A stretch of DNA of 64,000 nucleotides from Rhodothermus profundi (GCF_900142415.1 NZ_FRAU01000004.1:124001-188000); one strand, 5' to 3'; positions 15,561-23,134 are shown, counted from the stretch's first letter. Notes: generated by a model not told the origin, from the letters alone. Translations and numbers: made by a program.

Positions 15561-15767
15561 CTACTGCCTCTGAATCCCACACCCCAATGTTTTACATCCG
15601 CTACCGACAACATCGCAGAGTGTATAACCGTCTGGGTTCTCAACACATTGCCCTCCTTCACACTCATCATCTTCACAGTACAATGCTACACTTGGCGTCT
15701 CAGGCCATAGAACAGCTCCACCTAAAAACGCTACCGAGCAGACCAGCAGGATCAATGCCTTCTTCAT
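15561..15767 (-). CDS. Small Cys-rich exported peptide (locus B)
   Basis: A 68-residue product with a classical leader (MKKALILLVCSVAFLGGAVL) and a mature part of about 45 residues holding six cysteines in the pattern YCEDDECEGGQC, LCDVVGSGC and LGCGI. The start is well fixed: AGGAGG lies 5 bases before ATG at 15767. The acidic middle and evenly spaced cysteines suggest a disulfide-bonded or metal-binding fold. It differs in sequence from the locus A peptide but shares its size, export signal, Cys richness and position before a propeller gene. I do not recognise a named family. Downstream, after a strong hairpin, are the propeller and thioredoxin genes. Confidence 0.7.
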   Translation of the reverse strand: MKKALILLVCSVAFLGGAVLWPETPSVALYCEDDECEGGQCVENPDGYTLCDVVGSGCKTLGCGIQRQ

Positions 15768-15810
15768 GGCGCCTCCTGTTTTGATTGGTTGAACAATGGA
15801 TATGAAACTT

Positions 15811-15863
15811 TTTTGAAATTTCTCTCTCTCTCTCCTTCGTCAAGTATTCAATTTTGAAATTTC
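15811..15863. repeat. (TC)7 tract flanked by direct repeats upstream of the locus B peptide
   Basis: TTTTGAAATTTC occurs at 15811-15822 and again at 15852-15863. Immediately after the first copy is a dinucleotide run of seven TC units (15821-15834). The run is 54-67 bases upstream of the peptide start on the minus strand, and on that strand TTGACG lies directly before it, so the GA repeat could fall in a promoter spacer. Confidence 0.55.
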
Positions 15864-16043
15864 CGTTAAAGATGACAATCTGCGAGACAGCCCGGTCGAG
15901 GATCGGACCCAGCGTCTGGCAACGAAATGTCGATGCATCTTACCCACCTTCACAGGCAATCCGCCGGCCTGCCCACCTCCCGTTCCTCGAAAAACTTTCG
16001 CTCCCAGCATCGGCGTTAGCGGATGCGTCGGATAGCAGAAGCC

Positions 16044-16541
16044 TCAGCGCCCTCCCAGTCGCACCACCAGTCCCATGTTCGGGAGCAGGTCCCATTGCAG
16101 CACGCGCCGACGGGTGAATTCGTCGCGTCCGGGCCCTCCGGACAGCCGCTCCTTCCACCGGGGCACGCCGATCATACCCCCCTCTATAGCCCATCGCCGG
16201 CCGGGGAGCCACACCCGCACGCCAAGCTCCAGTCCGAATACGACCGTTGCCGCTCCATCCCAGAAGCCCGCCATGTACATCAGATGCAGGCGCCCCAGCA
16301 GGTCAACCCGACCGTCCATGCGCACGGTCACGCCAGCAAATCCGTCCGCAATCAGCAGCAGCCATCCCGCGCCGAGCGTCCCGTGCAGACCACCGCCCAG
16401 CGGCCCTTCCGCCATCACACCCACCCCACCCACGGCTTTGGCCTGCATGCCCCACCAGGCAGCCGGCTGACCGTACCCCGTGCAGACGCTTCCGGCCAGC
16501 AGCAGACCCAGCGCGACGGTAAACGCGCGTCCCTTTACCAT
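16044..16541 (-). CDS. Hypothetical exported protein
   Basis: A 165-residue protein with a clear signal peptide (MVKGRAFTVALGLLLAGSVCTGYGQ) and a Gly-rich mature part with alternating hydrophobic segments such as GGVGVMAEGPLGGGLHGTLGAGWLLLIADG and VVFGLELGVRVWLPG. This pattern suggests beta strands of a small outer-membrane protein. I recognise no family. ATG 16541 is used because the signal peptide begins there; a GTG nine codons upstream (16568) is possible. It stands alone, divergent from the radical SAM gene, and about 280 bases upstream of the locus B peptide in the same orientation. Confidence 0.55.
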   Translation of the reverse strand: MVKGRAFTVALGLLLAGSVCTGYGQPAAWWGMQAKAVGGVGVMAEGPLGGGLHGTLGAGWLLLIADGFAGVTVRMDGRVDLLGRLHLMYMAGFWDGAATVVFGLELGVRVWLPGRRWAIEGGMIGVPRWKERLSGGPGRDEFTRRRVLQWDLLPNMGLVVRLGGR

Positions 16542-16621
16542 GGCGTGAACGTTTTCACCGATCGGCACTTAAAATCCGTGGTAAATTTAAAAAGCGTCGG
16601 TGGGACGTTCGGTAGGTATGT

Positions 16622-17710
16622 ATGGCAATGTACTATCCCACAAAATACTGGCACCGGCTGGCAGACGGACGGGTGCAGTGCGATCTGTGCCCGCGGCATT
16701 GCCGGCGCCAGGAAGGCCAGCGCGGCTTCTGTTTTGTCCGGATGAACCGGGACGGCCAGATCGTGCTGACCACCTATGGCCGTTCCAGTGGGTTCTGCAT
16801 CGACCCGATTGAGAAGAAGCCCCTGAACCACTTCCTGCCGGGCACGGCTGTGCTCTCGTTCGGGACGGCCGGCTGCAACCTGGGATGCCGGTTCTGCCAG
16901 AACTGGGACATCAGCAAATCGCACGAAATGGACACGCTGGCCGACGAGGCCACGCCCGAAACGATTGCCCGGGCTGCCGAAGCACTGGGCTGCCGGAGCG
17001 TCGCCTTCACCTATAACGATCCGGTCATCTTCCACGAATACGCCATCGAGGTCGCCCGCGCCTGCCATGCGCGTGGCATCCGGACGGTGGCCGTCACGGC
17101 CGGCTACGTCTGCGCGGAACCCCGCGCCGAATTCTATGCCCACATGGATGCAGCCAACGTGGATCTGAAAGCCTTTTCGGAACGCTTTTACCGCAAAATC
17201 TGCGCAGGCGAGTTAGGGCCCGTGCTCGACACGCTACGCTACATCTACCACGAAACCAGCACGTGGCTTGAAATCACGACCCTGCTCATCCCTGGCGAAA
17301 ACGACAGCGATGCCGAGCTGCATGCGCTCACCGAATGGATCGTCACCCAGCTGGGGCCGGACGTGCCGCTGCACTTTACGGCATTCCATCCCGACTGGAA
17401 GATGCAGGATCACCCGCCTACGCCCCCCGAAACGCTGCGCCGCGCCCGCACGATTGCCTTGAAAAACGGCCTGCGCTACGTATACACGGGCAACATGCTG
17501 GATCCAGAAGGCCAGAGCACCTATTGCCACGCCTGTGGCGAGTTGCTCATCGGGCGCGTGGGCTATCAGCTTACGGCCTGGCATCTGGACGCACAGGGAC
17601 GCTGCCCGCGCTGCCAGACGCCCTGCGCCGGCGTCTTTGAAGCCCGGCCTGGCGGGTGGGGTCCCCGCCGCCGGCCTGTATGGCTCGGAGCTTTCGCGTC
17701 GGCGTCATAA
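16622..17710 (+). CDS. amrS: AmmeMemoRadiSam system radical SAM enzyme (AmrS-like)
   Basis: A 362-residue radical SAM protein. The cluster motif CNLGCRFC (Cys 85, 89 and 92) fits CxxxCxxC, and upstream are paired cysteines (CDLCPRHC, then FC) typical of AmrS and related activating-enzyme-like proteins. FTYNDPVIFHEYAIEVARA and ANVDLKAFSERFY are strongly conserved in AmrS. A C-terminal cysteine set (YCHACG, then CPRCQTPC) may bind zinc or iron. AmrS proteins are named for their link with AMMECR1 and Memo proteins, and their chemistry is unsettled. Neither partner gene lies nearby. ATG 16622 is taken as the start, with 16628 as the alternative. The stop sits on the terminator of the convergent nrdJ gene. 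Confidence 0.88.
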   Translation: MAMYYPTKYWHRLADGRVQCDLCPRHCRRQEGQRGFCFVRMNRDGQIVLTTYGRSSGFCIDPIEKKPLNHFLPGTAVLSFGTAGCNLGCRFCQNWDISKSHEMDTLADEATPETIARAAEALGCRSVAFTYNDPVIFHEYAIEVARACHARGIRTVAVTAGYVCAEPRAEFYAHMDAANVDLKAFSERFYRKICAGELGPVLDTLRYIYHETSTWLEITTLLIPGENDSDAELHALTEWIVTQLGPDVPLHFTAFHPDWKMQDHPPTPPETLRRARTIALKNGLRYVYTGNMLDPEGQSTYCHACGELLIGRVGYQLTAWHLDAQGRCPRCQTPCAGVFEARPGGWGPRRRPVWLGAFASAS

Positions 17711-17746
17711 AAAAAGCGCCCGGTCCGAACGGTGGAGCCGGGCGCT
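17709..17746 (-). terminator. Terminator of nrdJ
   Basis: AGCGCCCGG (17715-17723) and CCGGGCGCT (17738-17746) form a 9-bp stem with a 14-base loop. On the minus strand the stem is followed by a run of seven T residues (A residues 17709-17715 on the plus strand). It lies 25 bases after the nrdJ stop. Confidence 0.85.
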
Positions 17747-17770
17747 CTGTCCCGCGCAGCAAACCAGTGA

Positions 17771-20700
17771 TCAGCCGCAGCCGCTCGAGCTACCGCAGTT
17801 CGGACAGACGTAGCAGGCTCCTGAGCGCACAGTGATCGAGCCGCAATTTGAGCAAGCCGGCGCGTCTTCCTGATTCTGGAAGGCGGCTGAGGCCACGGTA
17901 GCTGCTTCGGCTGCAGCAGCCACCGCGCTTCTCTGCTGCGTTTGTAGGAAGGTTTCGATCGTCTGTCCTACCAGCGGTGTCACGCTACCGGTCGGTTGCG
18001 TCTCAAAGCTCAACTCCAATTGCCGCTCATCACGGGCTGGACCGCTCCGCTTCACCTCGGCGGCCACTCCCTCCTGCGGGTCTTCACTCTTTTCCTCCTG
18101 CGGCCGTCCCAGGAATTTGAGCGACAGGTAGCGGAAAATGTAGTCCATGATGGACTTGGCAATCGGAATCTGCGGGTTGTTCGTAAAGCCCGCCGGCTCA
18201 AAGCGCATGTGGCTGAACTTGTTGCATAGATCTTCGAGCGGCACGCCATACTGGAGCGCAATCGAGATGGCCGTGGCAAAGGCGTCCATCAGGCCCGAGA
18301 TTGTCGATCCCTGCTTGGCCATCGTGATAAAGATCTCGCCCGGCATGCCGGTATCCGGGTAGAGGCCAATGTGCAGATAGCCTTCGTGCCCGGCCACGGA
18401 AAACTTGTGCGTAATCGAAGGCCGCTCGTCGGGCAGTCGCTTGCGCACCGGCTTATAGACGACCTTTTCCACAATCTTTTCGACCACCTGCGGCTCGCCG
18501 GCGGCCACCCCATCGCCTGCCGCCTCGGCCTTCTTGTCCTCTTTGCGCGTCGAAAGCGGCTGGCTCCGCTTCGAGTTTTCCCGGTAGATGGCCAGCGCCT
18601 TGAGCCCCAGCTTCCAGCCCTGAATGTAGGCGTCCATGATCTCCTCGACCGTCACATGCTCCGGCATGTTGACGGTCTTGGAAATCGCGCCACTGATGAA
18701 CGGCTGGCAGGCCGCCATCATTTTGATATGCCCCATGTAATGAATGAAGCGCTGGCCTTTGTAGGGTTTGAACGCGCAGTCGAAGACCGGCAGGTGTTCC
18801 TCCTTCAGGTGCGGCGCCCCCTCAATCGTGTCGTTCTCCTCAATATAGGCCAGGATATCTTTAATCTGCGCTTCCGAATAGCCCAGGCGACGCAGGGCGA
18901 TAGGGACCGTGTTGTTGACAATCTTGAACATGCCATCGCCCTTGCCCGCCAGCAGCTTGTACTTCACGAGGGCAATGTCCGGCTCAATGCCCGTCGTATC
19001 GCAGTCCATCAGGAACGAAATGGTCCCGGTCGGGGCCAGTACCGTGGCCTGGGCATTGCGGTAGCCGTAGCGTTCTCCCAGCGCAACCATGCGCGCCATG
19101 CTTTCGCGGGCCGCCTCCTTCAGGTAAGCCGGACAGCTCGGATGGATATCCTCGACGGCGGCCTGGTGCAGGCGCATCACCTCCAGCATAGACTCCCGGT
19201 TCTTCTCAAAGCCCGGGAAGGGCCCGATGCCCTCAATGGCTGCAATTTCCGCGCTCCGGGCATAGGCCTCTGCATGCATGATGGCCGTAATGGCGCCGGC
19301 CACGGCCCGTCCTTCGTCGCTGTCGTACGGCAGGCCCATCGCCATCAGCAGCGCGCCCAGGTTGGCGAAGCCCAGCCCGAGTGGCCGGTAGTCGTGGCTG
19401 TTCTGCGCGATCTTTTCCGAGGGATAGCCGGCATTATCGACCAGGATTTCCATGGCCGTGATAAAGATCCGCACGGCTGCCCGGAAGCGCTCGACGTCGA
19501 ACGATCCGTCCGCTCGCTGAAACTTGCGCAGGTTCAGCGAGGCCAGGTTGCACGCCGAGTTGTCGAGAAACATGTACTCGGAGCAGTTGTGGACGGCGAT
19601 CCCGTTCGCCACGAAGTGGTCCGTAACCGGCTCCGTCAAATCGTAGACAGGCTCTTCGCCCAGAAGCTCAAGCGAGACAACCTGATCAACCAGCGGATCT
19701 TCGTAGGCCGAGACCGTAGCGTTCAGCGCGCGCAATGCTGCCGCCTTTGGACTCTCTGGAAGGAACCCGATCTCGCGCTCAAAGCGCACCCGACTCGACC
19801 GACTGATACGCAGACTATACATGGGCTGCACGCGATACTCCTGCACTCCCCCTTTGCCGTCCGGCAGCAGCGCGCGATCGGTCAGCCGCCGATTTTCATA
19901 CAATTTGCTCTTGATGCCAAACCCCAGCAGCAACAGCTGAACCTGCTTCAGTAATTCCTGAGAACTCGAATCCAGACTGATGTACTGGCTCTTACTGCCG
20001 TAGTTGGCGACCGTACCATCAGCGGTGAACAGGCCGCGCAGCAGCGCAGCAACGCTCTGTCGATCCAGCTGGAAAACCTCTTCGGTGAACCGTTTGGCTG
20101 CGGCCCCCTGGTCCAGTACGGCAAACTGCTTCAACACCTCCTGCACCGTCCGGGCACCGGTAGCAACGGCGACACTGGCAGGCCGCTCGGCGACCTGCAC
20201 GCCTTTACGATGCGTCTGCCGGTCAAACTGATTGACCACCTGGGCCATTTTTTCGGCCACAGCCCTTTCCCGTCGATCCAGCGTCAGAATGGCCACTTCA
20301 TGCGAAAGGCATCCGTCCCCCACCATCAGCCCGATGTATTCGGCCACCTCCGGATCCAGATGCTTCCGGCCAAACCGCGGTGGCACCAGGCGCACGACGT
20401 CGTCACGGGTCAACTCAGCGGCCGGCACGTCGCCCCGGTTTTCTGTCCACACCCGGTGATCGGCCGTCAGCTTCACCTCGTAGCCGCACCGGGTACGCAG
20501 CCGGTAGACCGGCTTGATCCCCGTTTCGATCACCCGGGTTGTGCGGTGCAGGCGGCCGTCCAGTCCCACTACGCGTGGCGTTTCCCCCACCAGACTGTCG
20601 ATGCGGCGTAGCCCGTCCTCGGTGGCCACCAGCGTATCGCCTGTCACACACGGGTTGCTCGAGTTGATCGGCCCGCTACGCTTGCAGGTGTGCCACTTCT

Positions 20701-21838
20701 GGATCGTGTCCTCGTACTGCAACCCCGGGTCGCCGCAGATCCACGTGCCTTCCGCTACCTTATAGAGCAACTCATAGGCATCAATCTCCTCAATAACTTC
20801 GCCTGTTGTTACAGCCCGGAGGGGGTATTTTTTGCGGGCCAGCACGGCCTCCATGAATTCATCCGTGACGCGCACGGACTGGTTCACATTCTGAAAGGCG
20901 ACCGAGCTGTACGCCTCGCCATTGAACGAGCCGTCGTAGCCCTGTTCGATCAGCGCCCAGGCCTTCTTTTCCTCTTTGGCCTTGGCCGTCACAAACTCCA
21001 TGATGTCGGGGTGCCAGACCTTCAGCGTCTGCATGATGGCCGCCCGGCGGGTCTTGCCCCCCGACTTGATTGTAGCGCCCGTGGCATCCTGCACGCGCAT
21101 GAACGACACCGGGCCGGAAGGCCGTCCTCCTCCGGAAAGCTTCTCTTTGGTTGAGCGCAGCCTGGACCAGTCGGCGCCCACGCCAGAGCCAAACTTGAAC
21201 AGGCGAGCGCTCTCAGCCATGAGCTGCCAGATATCGTCAATCGAGTCCTCTACCGAGATGATGAAGCAGGCCGAGGCCTGGGGCCGCTCGTATGGATCAA
21301 CGGGCACGACCCGCTGCTTTTCAAAGTCCCAGCCAAAGATCGTTTTGCCTCCTGTATCCCGCACTCCGTACTGATGGTAGAGGCCGACGTTAAACCAGAC
21401 CGGCGAGTTGAAGGCCCCATACTGGTGCAGGCAGAGCCAGGTTAGCTCATCGTAGAAGCGCTCAGCGTCTTCCGGGGTCGCAAAGTATCCCTGCGCTTTG
21501 CCCCAGTCAGCAATCGTGCGGGTAACCCGATGAATGAGTTGCTTCAGACTGTACTCCCGTTTGCCCTCGCGGGGATCGCCGTTGCCGGCTGCCAGGTCAC
21601 CGTAGAAGTATTTGGAGGCAACGACGTTTGTGGCAAGCTGACTCCACGTCGTAGGAAATTCTACCTCTTTTTGTTCAAAAACCGCTTCGCCTTTGCTGTT
21701 ATAGATGGCAGCGGTTCGGCGCTCCCAACGGACCGTATCAAATGGATGGACGCCTTCCTGAGAAAACACGCGCGCAATGCGTAGGCCGCGACGAAGCTCC
21801 TGGGCATTTGCGGACGACTTGCGGGGGGACTTTGCCAT
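17771..21838 (-). CDS. nrdJ: Vitamin B12-dependent ribonucleotide reductase (class II) with intein
   Basis: A 1355-residue precursor; without the intein (residues 397-751) the enzyme is 1000 residues, normal for the large class II family. It reduces ribonucleotides to deoxyribonucleotides with adenosylcobalamin and needs no oxygen. Visible features are FNSPVWFNVGL, the substrate-site QASACFIISVEDS, the active-site loop NPCSEY (split by the intein), PTGTISFLMDCDTTGIEPD, and a C-terminal zinc ribbon with CSNC and CPNC followed by GSSSGCG, whose last cysteines probably re-reduce the active site. The start is ATG 21838, with GGAGG 5 bases upstream; the TTG four codons earlier is unlikely. A promoter and DnaA-box-like site lie upstream, and a terminator follows. 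Confidence 0.96.
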   Translation of the reverse strand: MAKSPRKSSANAQELRRGLRIARVFSQEGVHPFDTVRWERRTAAIYNSKGEAVFEQKEVEFPTTWSQLATNVVASKYFYGDLAAGNGDPREGKREYSLKQLIHRVTRTIADWGKAQGYFATPEDAERFYDELTWLCLHQYGAFNSPVWFNVGLYHQYGVRDTGGKTIFGWDFEKQRVVPVDPYERPQASACFIISVEDSIDDIWQLMAESARLFKFGSGVGADWSRLRSTKEKLSGGGRPSGPVSFMRVQDATGATIKSGGKTRRAAIMQTLKVWHPDIMEFVTAKAKEEKKAWALIEQGYDGSFNGEAYSSVAFQNVNQSVRVTDEFMEAVLARKKYPLRAVTTGEVIEEIDAYELLYKVAEGTWICGDPGLQYEDTIQKWHTCKRSGPINSSNPCVTGDTLVATEDGLRRIDSLVGETPRVVGLDGRLHRTTRVIETGIKPVYRLRTRCGYEVKLTADHRVWTENRGDVPAAELTRDDVVRLVPPRFGRKHLDPEVAEYIGLMVGDGCLSHEVAILTLDRRERAVAEKMAQVVNQFDRQTHRKGVQVAERPASVAVATGARTVQEVLKQFAVLDQGAAAKRFTEEVFQLDRQSVAALLRGLFTADGTVANYGSKSQYISLDSSSQELLKQVQLLLLGFGIKSKLYENRRLTDRALLPDGKGGVQEYRVQPMYSLRISRSSRVRFEREIGFLPESPKAAALRALNATVSAYEDPLVDQVVSLELLGEEPVYDLTEPVTDHFVANGIAVHNCSEYMFLDNSACNLASLNLRKFQRADGSFDVERFRAAVRIFITAMEILVDNAGYPSEKIAQNSHDYRPLGLGFANLGALLMAMGLPYDSDEGRAVAGAITAIMHAEAYARSAEIAAIEGIGPFPGFEKNRESMLEVMRLHQAAVEDIHPSCPAYLKEAARESMARMVALGERYGYRNAQATVLAPTGTISFLMDCDTTGIEPDIALVKYKLLAGKGDGMFKIVNNTVPIALRRLGYSEAQIKDILAYIEENDTIEGAPHLKEEHLPVFDCAFKPYKGQRFIHYMGHIKMMAACQPFISGAISKTVNMPEHVTVEEIMDAYIQGWKLGLKALAIYRENSKRSQPLSTRKEDKKAEAAGDGVAAGEPQVVEKIVEKVVYKPVRKRLPDERPSITHKFSVAGHEGYLHIGLYPDTGMPGEIFITMAKQGSTISGLMDAFATAISIALQYGVPLEDLCNKFSHMRFEPAGFTNNPQIPIAKSIMDYIFRYLSLKFLGRPQEEKSEDPQEGVAAEVKRSGPARDERQLELSFETQPTGSVTPLVGQTIETFLQTQQRSAVAAAAEAATVASAAFQNQEDAPACSNCGSITVRSGACYVCPNCGSSSGCG
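19586..20650 (-). mobile_element. Intein with LAGLIDADG endonuclease inside nrdJ
   Basis: 355 residues spliced out of NrdJ. The N-terminal splice block starts CVTGDTLVATEDG, block B has TADH at intein residues 62-65, and the C-terminal block reads HFVANGIAVHN followed by Cys of the C-extein. Two LAGLIDADG-type helices are present, IGLMVGDG (106-113) and LRGLFTADG (204-212), so a dodecapeptide homing endonuclease is encoded and looks intact. The junctions are NSSNP before and CSEYMF after. The +1 cysteine is the residue that aligns with the thiyl-radical cysteine of ribonucleotide reductases (Asn-x-Cys-x-Glu), so unspliced protein must be inactive. Confidence 0.95.
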
Positions 21839-22003
21839 GGCTGCCTCCAAAAAACCAATTGCGTTTTGATGGTTAAACCAGCCTGCTCAGCACCGGCGAC
21901 TGCATAACGGCAATAAGAGGACCTTTCCCGCCGTTCACCGGCACAGATGCGGTTTTCTAATAAAGAACCTGAAGACCCGTTTATGCAAGGACGAGTTAAT
22001 CAC

Positions 22004-22033
22004 ATTTTATCCACAAGAACGGCATCCTTGCAA
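22004..22033 (-). promoter_or_regulatory. Candidate nrdJ promoter overlapped by a DnaA-box-like site
   Basis: On the minus strand TTGCAA (22033 to 22028) and TAAAAT (22009 to 22004) are 18 bases apart, about 170 bases before nrdJ. A perfect DnaA-box consensus, TTATCCACA, occupies 22007-22015 on the plus strand and covers part of the -10 element. TGCAAG recurs at 21984, 22029 and 22050. DnaA control of ribonucleotide reductase genes is known in E. coli; here it is inferred. Confidence 0.45.
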
Positions 22034-22066
22034 GAATAACAGACTTTCATGCAAGCGCATATCTTT

Positions 22067-22154
22067 ATTTCCGTTATACATCAAAAAGAATCTTTTCCTT
22101 TTTTTCAGCCCCACTTTTCACATCTCCACTACTTCTCTGAGATATAACGGAAAT
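22067..22154. repeat. Perfect 12-bp inverted repeat with 64-base spacer
   Basis: ATTTCCGTTATA at 22067-22078 is the exact reverse complement of TATAACGGAAAT at 22143-22154. The spacer is AT- and pyrimidine-rich with no gene. The pair lies between the nrdJ promoter region and the terminator of the acidic-repeat gene, and could bind a regulator at two sites or form a long-range stem. Confidence 0.6.
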
Positions 22155-22156
22155 CA

Positions 22157-22184
22157 AACAAAAAACCCGGTCATTCAGACCGGG
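22157..22184 (-). terminator. Terminator of the acidic-repeat gene
   Basis: CCCGGTC (22166-22172) and GACCGGG (22178-22184) form a 7-bp stem with a 5-base loop. On the minus strand it is followed by a T run (A residues at 22157-22165). It lies about 55 bases after the stop of the acidic gene and supports that gene being transcribed. Confidence 0.8.
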
Positions 22185-22237
22185 AGCCCACAGCGACACA
22201 TCCGCCTTTTTATGCCCACTCGCTGACCAACTGCGCT

Positions 22238-22480
22238 TCAAAACGTCTCTTCCTCATCCAGATCATCAAAGTCATCAAATTCAAAATCCTCTTCGTCAAA
22301 ATCTTCAAAATCCTCCTCCTCGAAGTCATCTTCAAAATCTTCAAAGTCTTCTTCCTCAAAATCCTCAAAGTCCTCCTCGTCGAACTCAAAATCTTCTTCC
22401 TCAAAATCCTCAAAGTCTTCTTCATAGGCCCAGATGGGCTGCAGGGGCAGCCGATCTGGCGCAAACGCTGCCGTACGCAT
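22238..22480 (-). CDS. Acidic, Phe-rich repeat protein of unknown function
   Basis: The last 60 or so residues are built almost only from Glu, Asp and Phe in repeats of EEDFEDFE type (EEDFEFDEE, EDFEDDFEE, EEDFDDFD-like variants), giving an extremely acidic tail ending DDLDEEETF. The head reads MRTAAFAPDRLPLQPIWAY. Codons within the repeats vary (GAA/GAG, TTT/TTC, GAT/GAC), so the pattern seems kept at the protein level rather than by recent DNA duplication. ATG 22480 is a provisional start; the frame stays open upstream to 22672, where only alternative starts exist, and no clear Shine-Dalgarno site is seen. A terminator follows. It could be a polyelectrolyte or binding tail, but I do not recognise a family. 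Confidence 0.55.
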   Translation of the reverse strand: MRTAAFAPDRLPLQPIWAYEEDFEDFEEEDFEFDEEDFEDFEEEDFEDFEDDFEEEDFEDFDEEDFEFDDFDDLDEEETF

Positions 22481-22684
22481 GGTCGGAAAAGTTACCGGTT
22501 TGGTGAACAGGGATTCGGCCAGAACGCCCGGCCACTCTTCAAAAATACGCAACAAACCCCTCAATGCAAGACGCTCCAGGCCTTTCTGAAATATGAAAAT
22601 TTCCCCGGCCGTCCCCTTTGAACCGAATACCCTTTGAACGAGTACACCACTGTCTAAATAGGGCACGAACAACCAGGACTAACC

Positions 22685-23092
22685 ATGTACGACACCGACC
22701 GCAGTGCGTATCCGCACCCGGATGAGTTTAAGGTAAAGCGTCCAGAATACACGCAACTGGAGGACGGTTACTATCGGGCAATCATAGAAATCGCTCCCTT
22801 TAAAGTGGTGGGCGAAAGTCGCACCAAGGCAGGCGCCCGGCGCGTCGCGCTCTATCGAGCAGCGCTGACCTATCGCTCCTACCACCCCTCCTACCGGGTG
22901 GAAAATCCCTACCCCGACGAGTTTGTCGACCAGGAAGGTACGCGCTGGCGCCGGCTGCCTGCCTCCCAACGAGAGCTCGGGGACTATGCCTTCGTCGGAC
23001 CCGACGGCGAGGAGGACTACGCCACTATCGAGCAAATGCTCATGTGGGACATCCGACCGGCCACCACTTCAAAGGCAGAAGAAACGTCCTGA
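22685..23092 (+). CDS. Hypothetical cytosolic protein
   Basis: A 135-residue soluble protein without a signal peptide or membrane segment. It is rich in Tyr, Pro and Arg, with YPHPDEFKVKRPEYTQLEDGYYRAIIEIAPF at the start and a related NPYPDEFVDQEGTRWRRLP in the second half; the shared YP(H)PDEF hints at an internal duplication. I recognise no family. It is divergent from the acidic-repeat gene (if that starts near 22672 they share a promoter region of a few bases) and is followed 15 bases on by a strong terminator, so it is probably a single-gene transcript. Confidence 0.6.
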   Translation: MYDTDRSAYPHPDEFKVKRPEYTQLEDGYYRAIIEIAPFKVVGESRTKAGARRVALYRAALTYRSYHPSYRVENPYPDEFVDQEGTRWRRLPASQRELGDYAFVGPDGEEDYATIEQMLMWDIRPATTSKAEETS

Positions 23093-23107
23093 AGCGCTTC
23101 TTTCTCA

Positions 23108-23134
23108 GGCGCTCCTCCAGGGAGCGCCTTTTTT
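23108..23134 (+). terminator. Intrinsic terminator
   Basis: GGCGCTCC (23108-23115) and GGAGCGCC (23121-23128) form a perfect 8-bp stem with loop TCCAG, followed by six T residues. It ends the transcript of the hypothetical gene at 22685-23092. Confidence 0.9.

Noticed and set aside
18371-19954. A 527-codon plus-strand frame opposite nrdJ
   Set aside because: It is the mirror frame of a strongly conserved enzyme and crosses the intein border, so it cannot be an independent gene.
22261-22420. The regular repeat at 22261-22420 as a CRISPR array
   Set aside because: The units are short, imperfect, in coding phase and without spacers; they encode acidic-Phe repeats.
22210-22464. A Lys/Arg/Leu-rich minus-strand frame overlapping the acidic-repeat gene
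   Set aside because: It is an alternate frame of the same repetitive DNA; the repeat gives any frame a biased composition.
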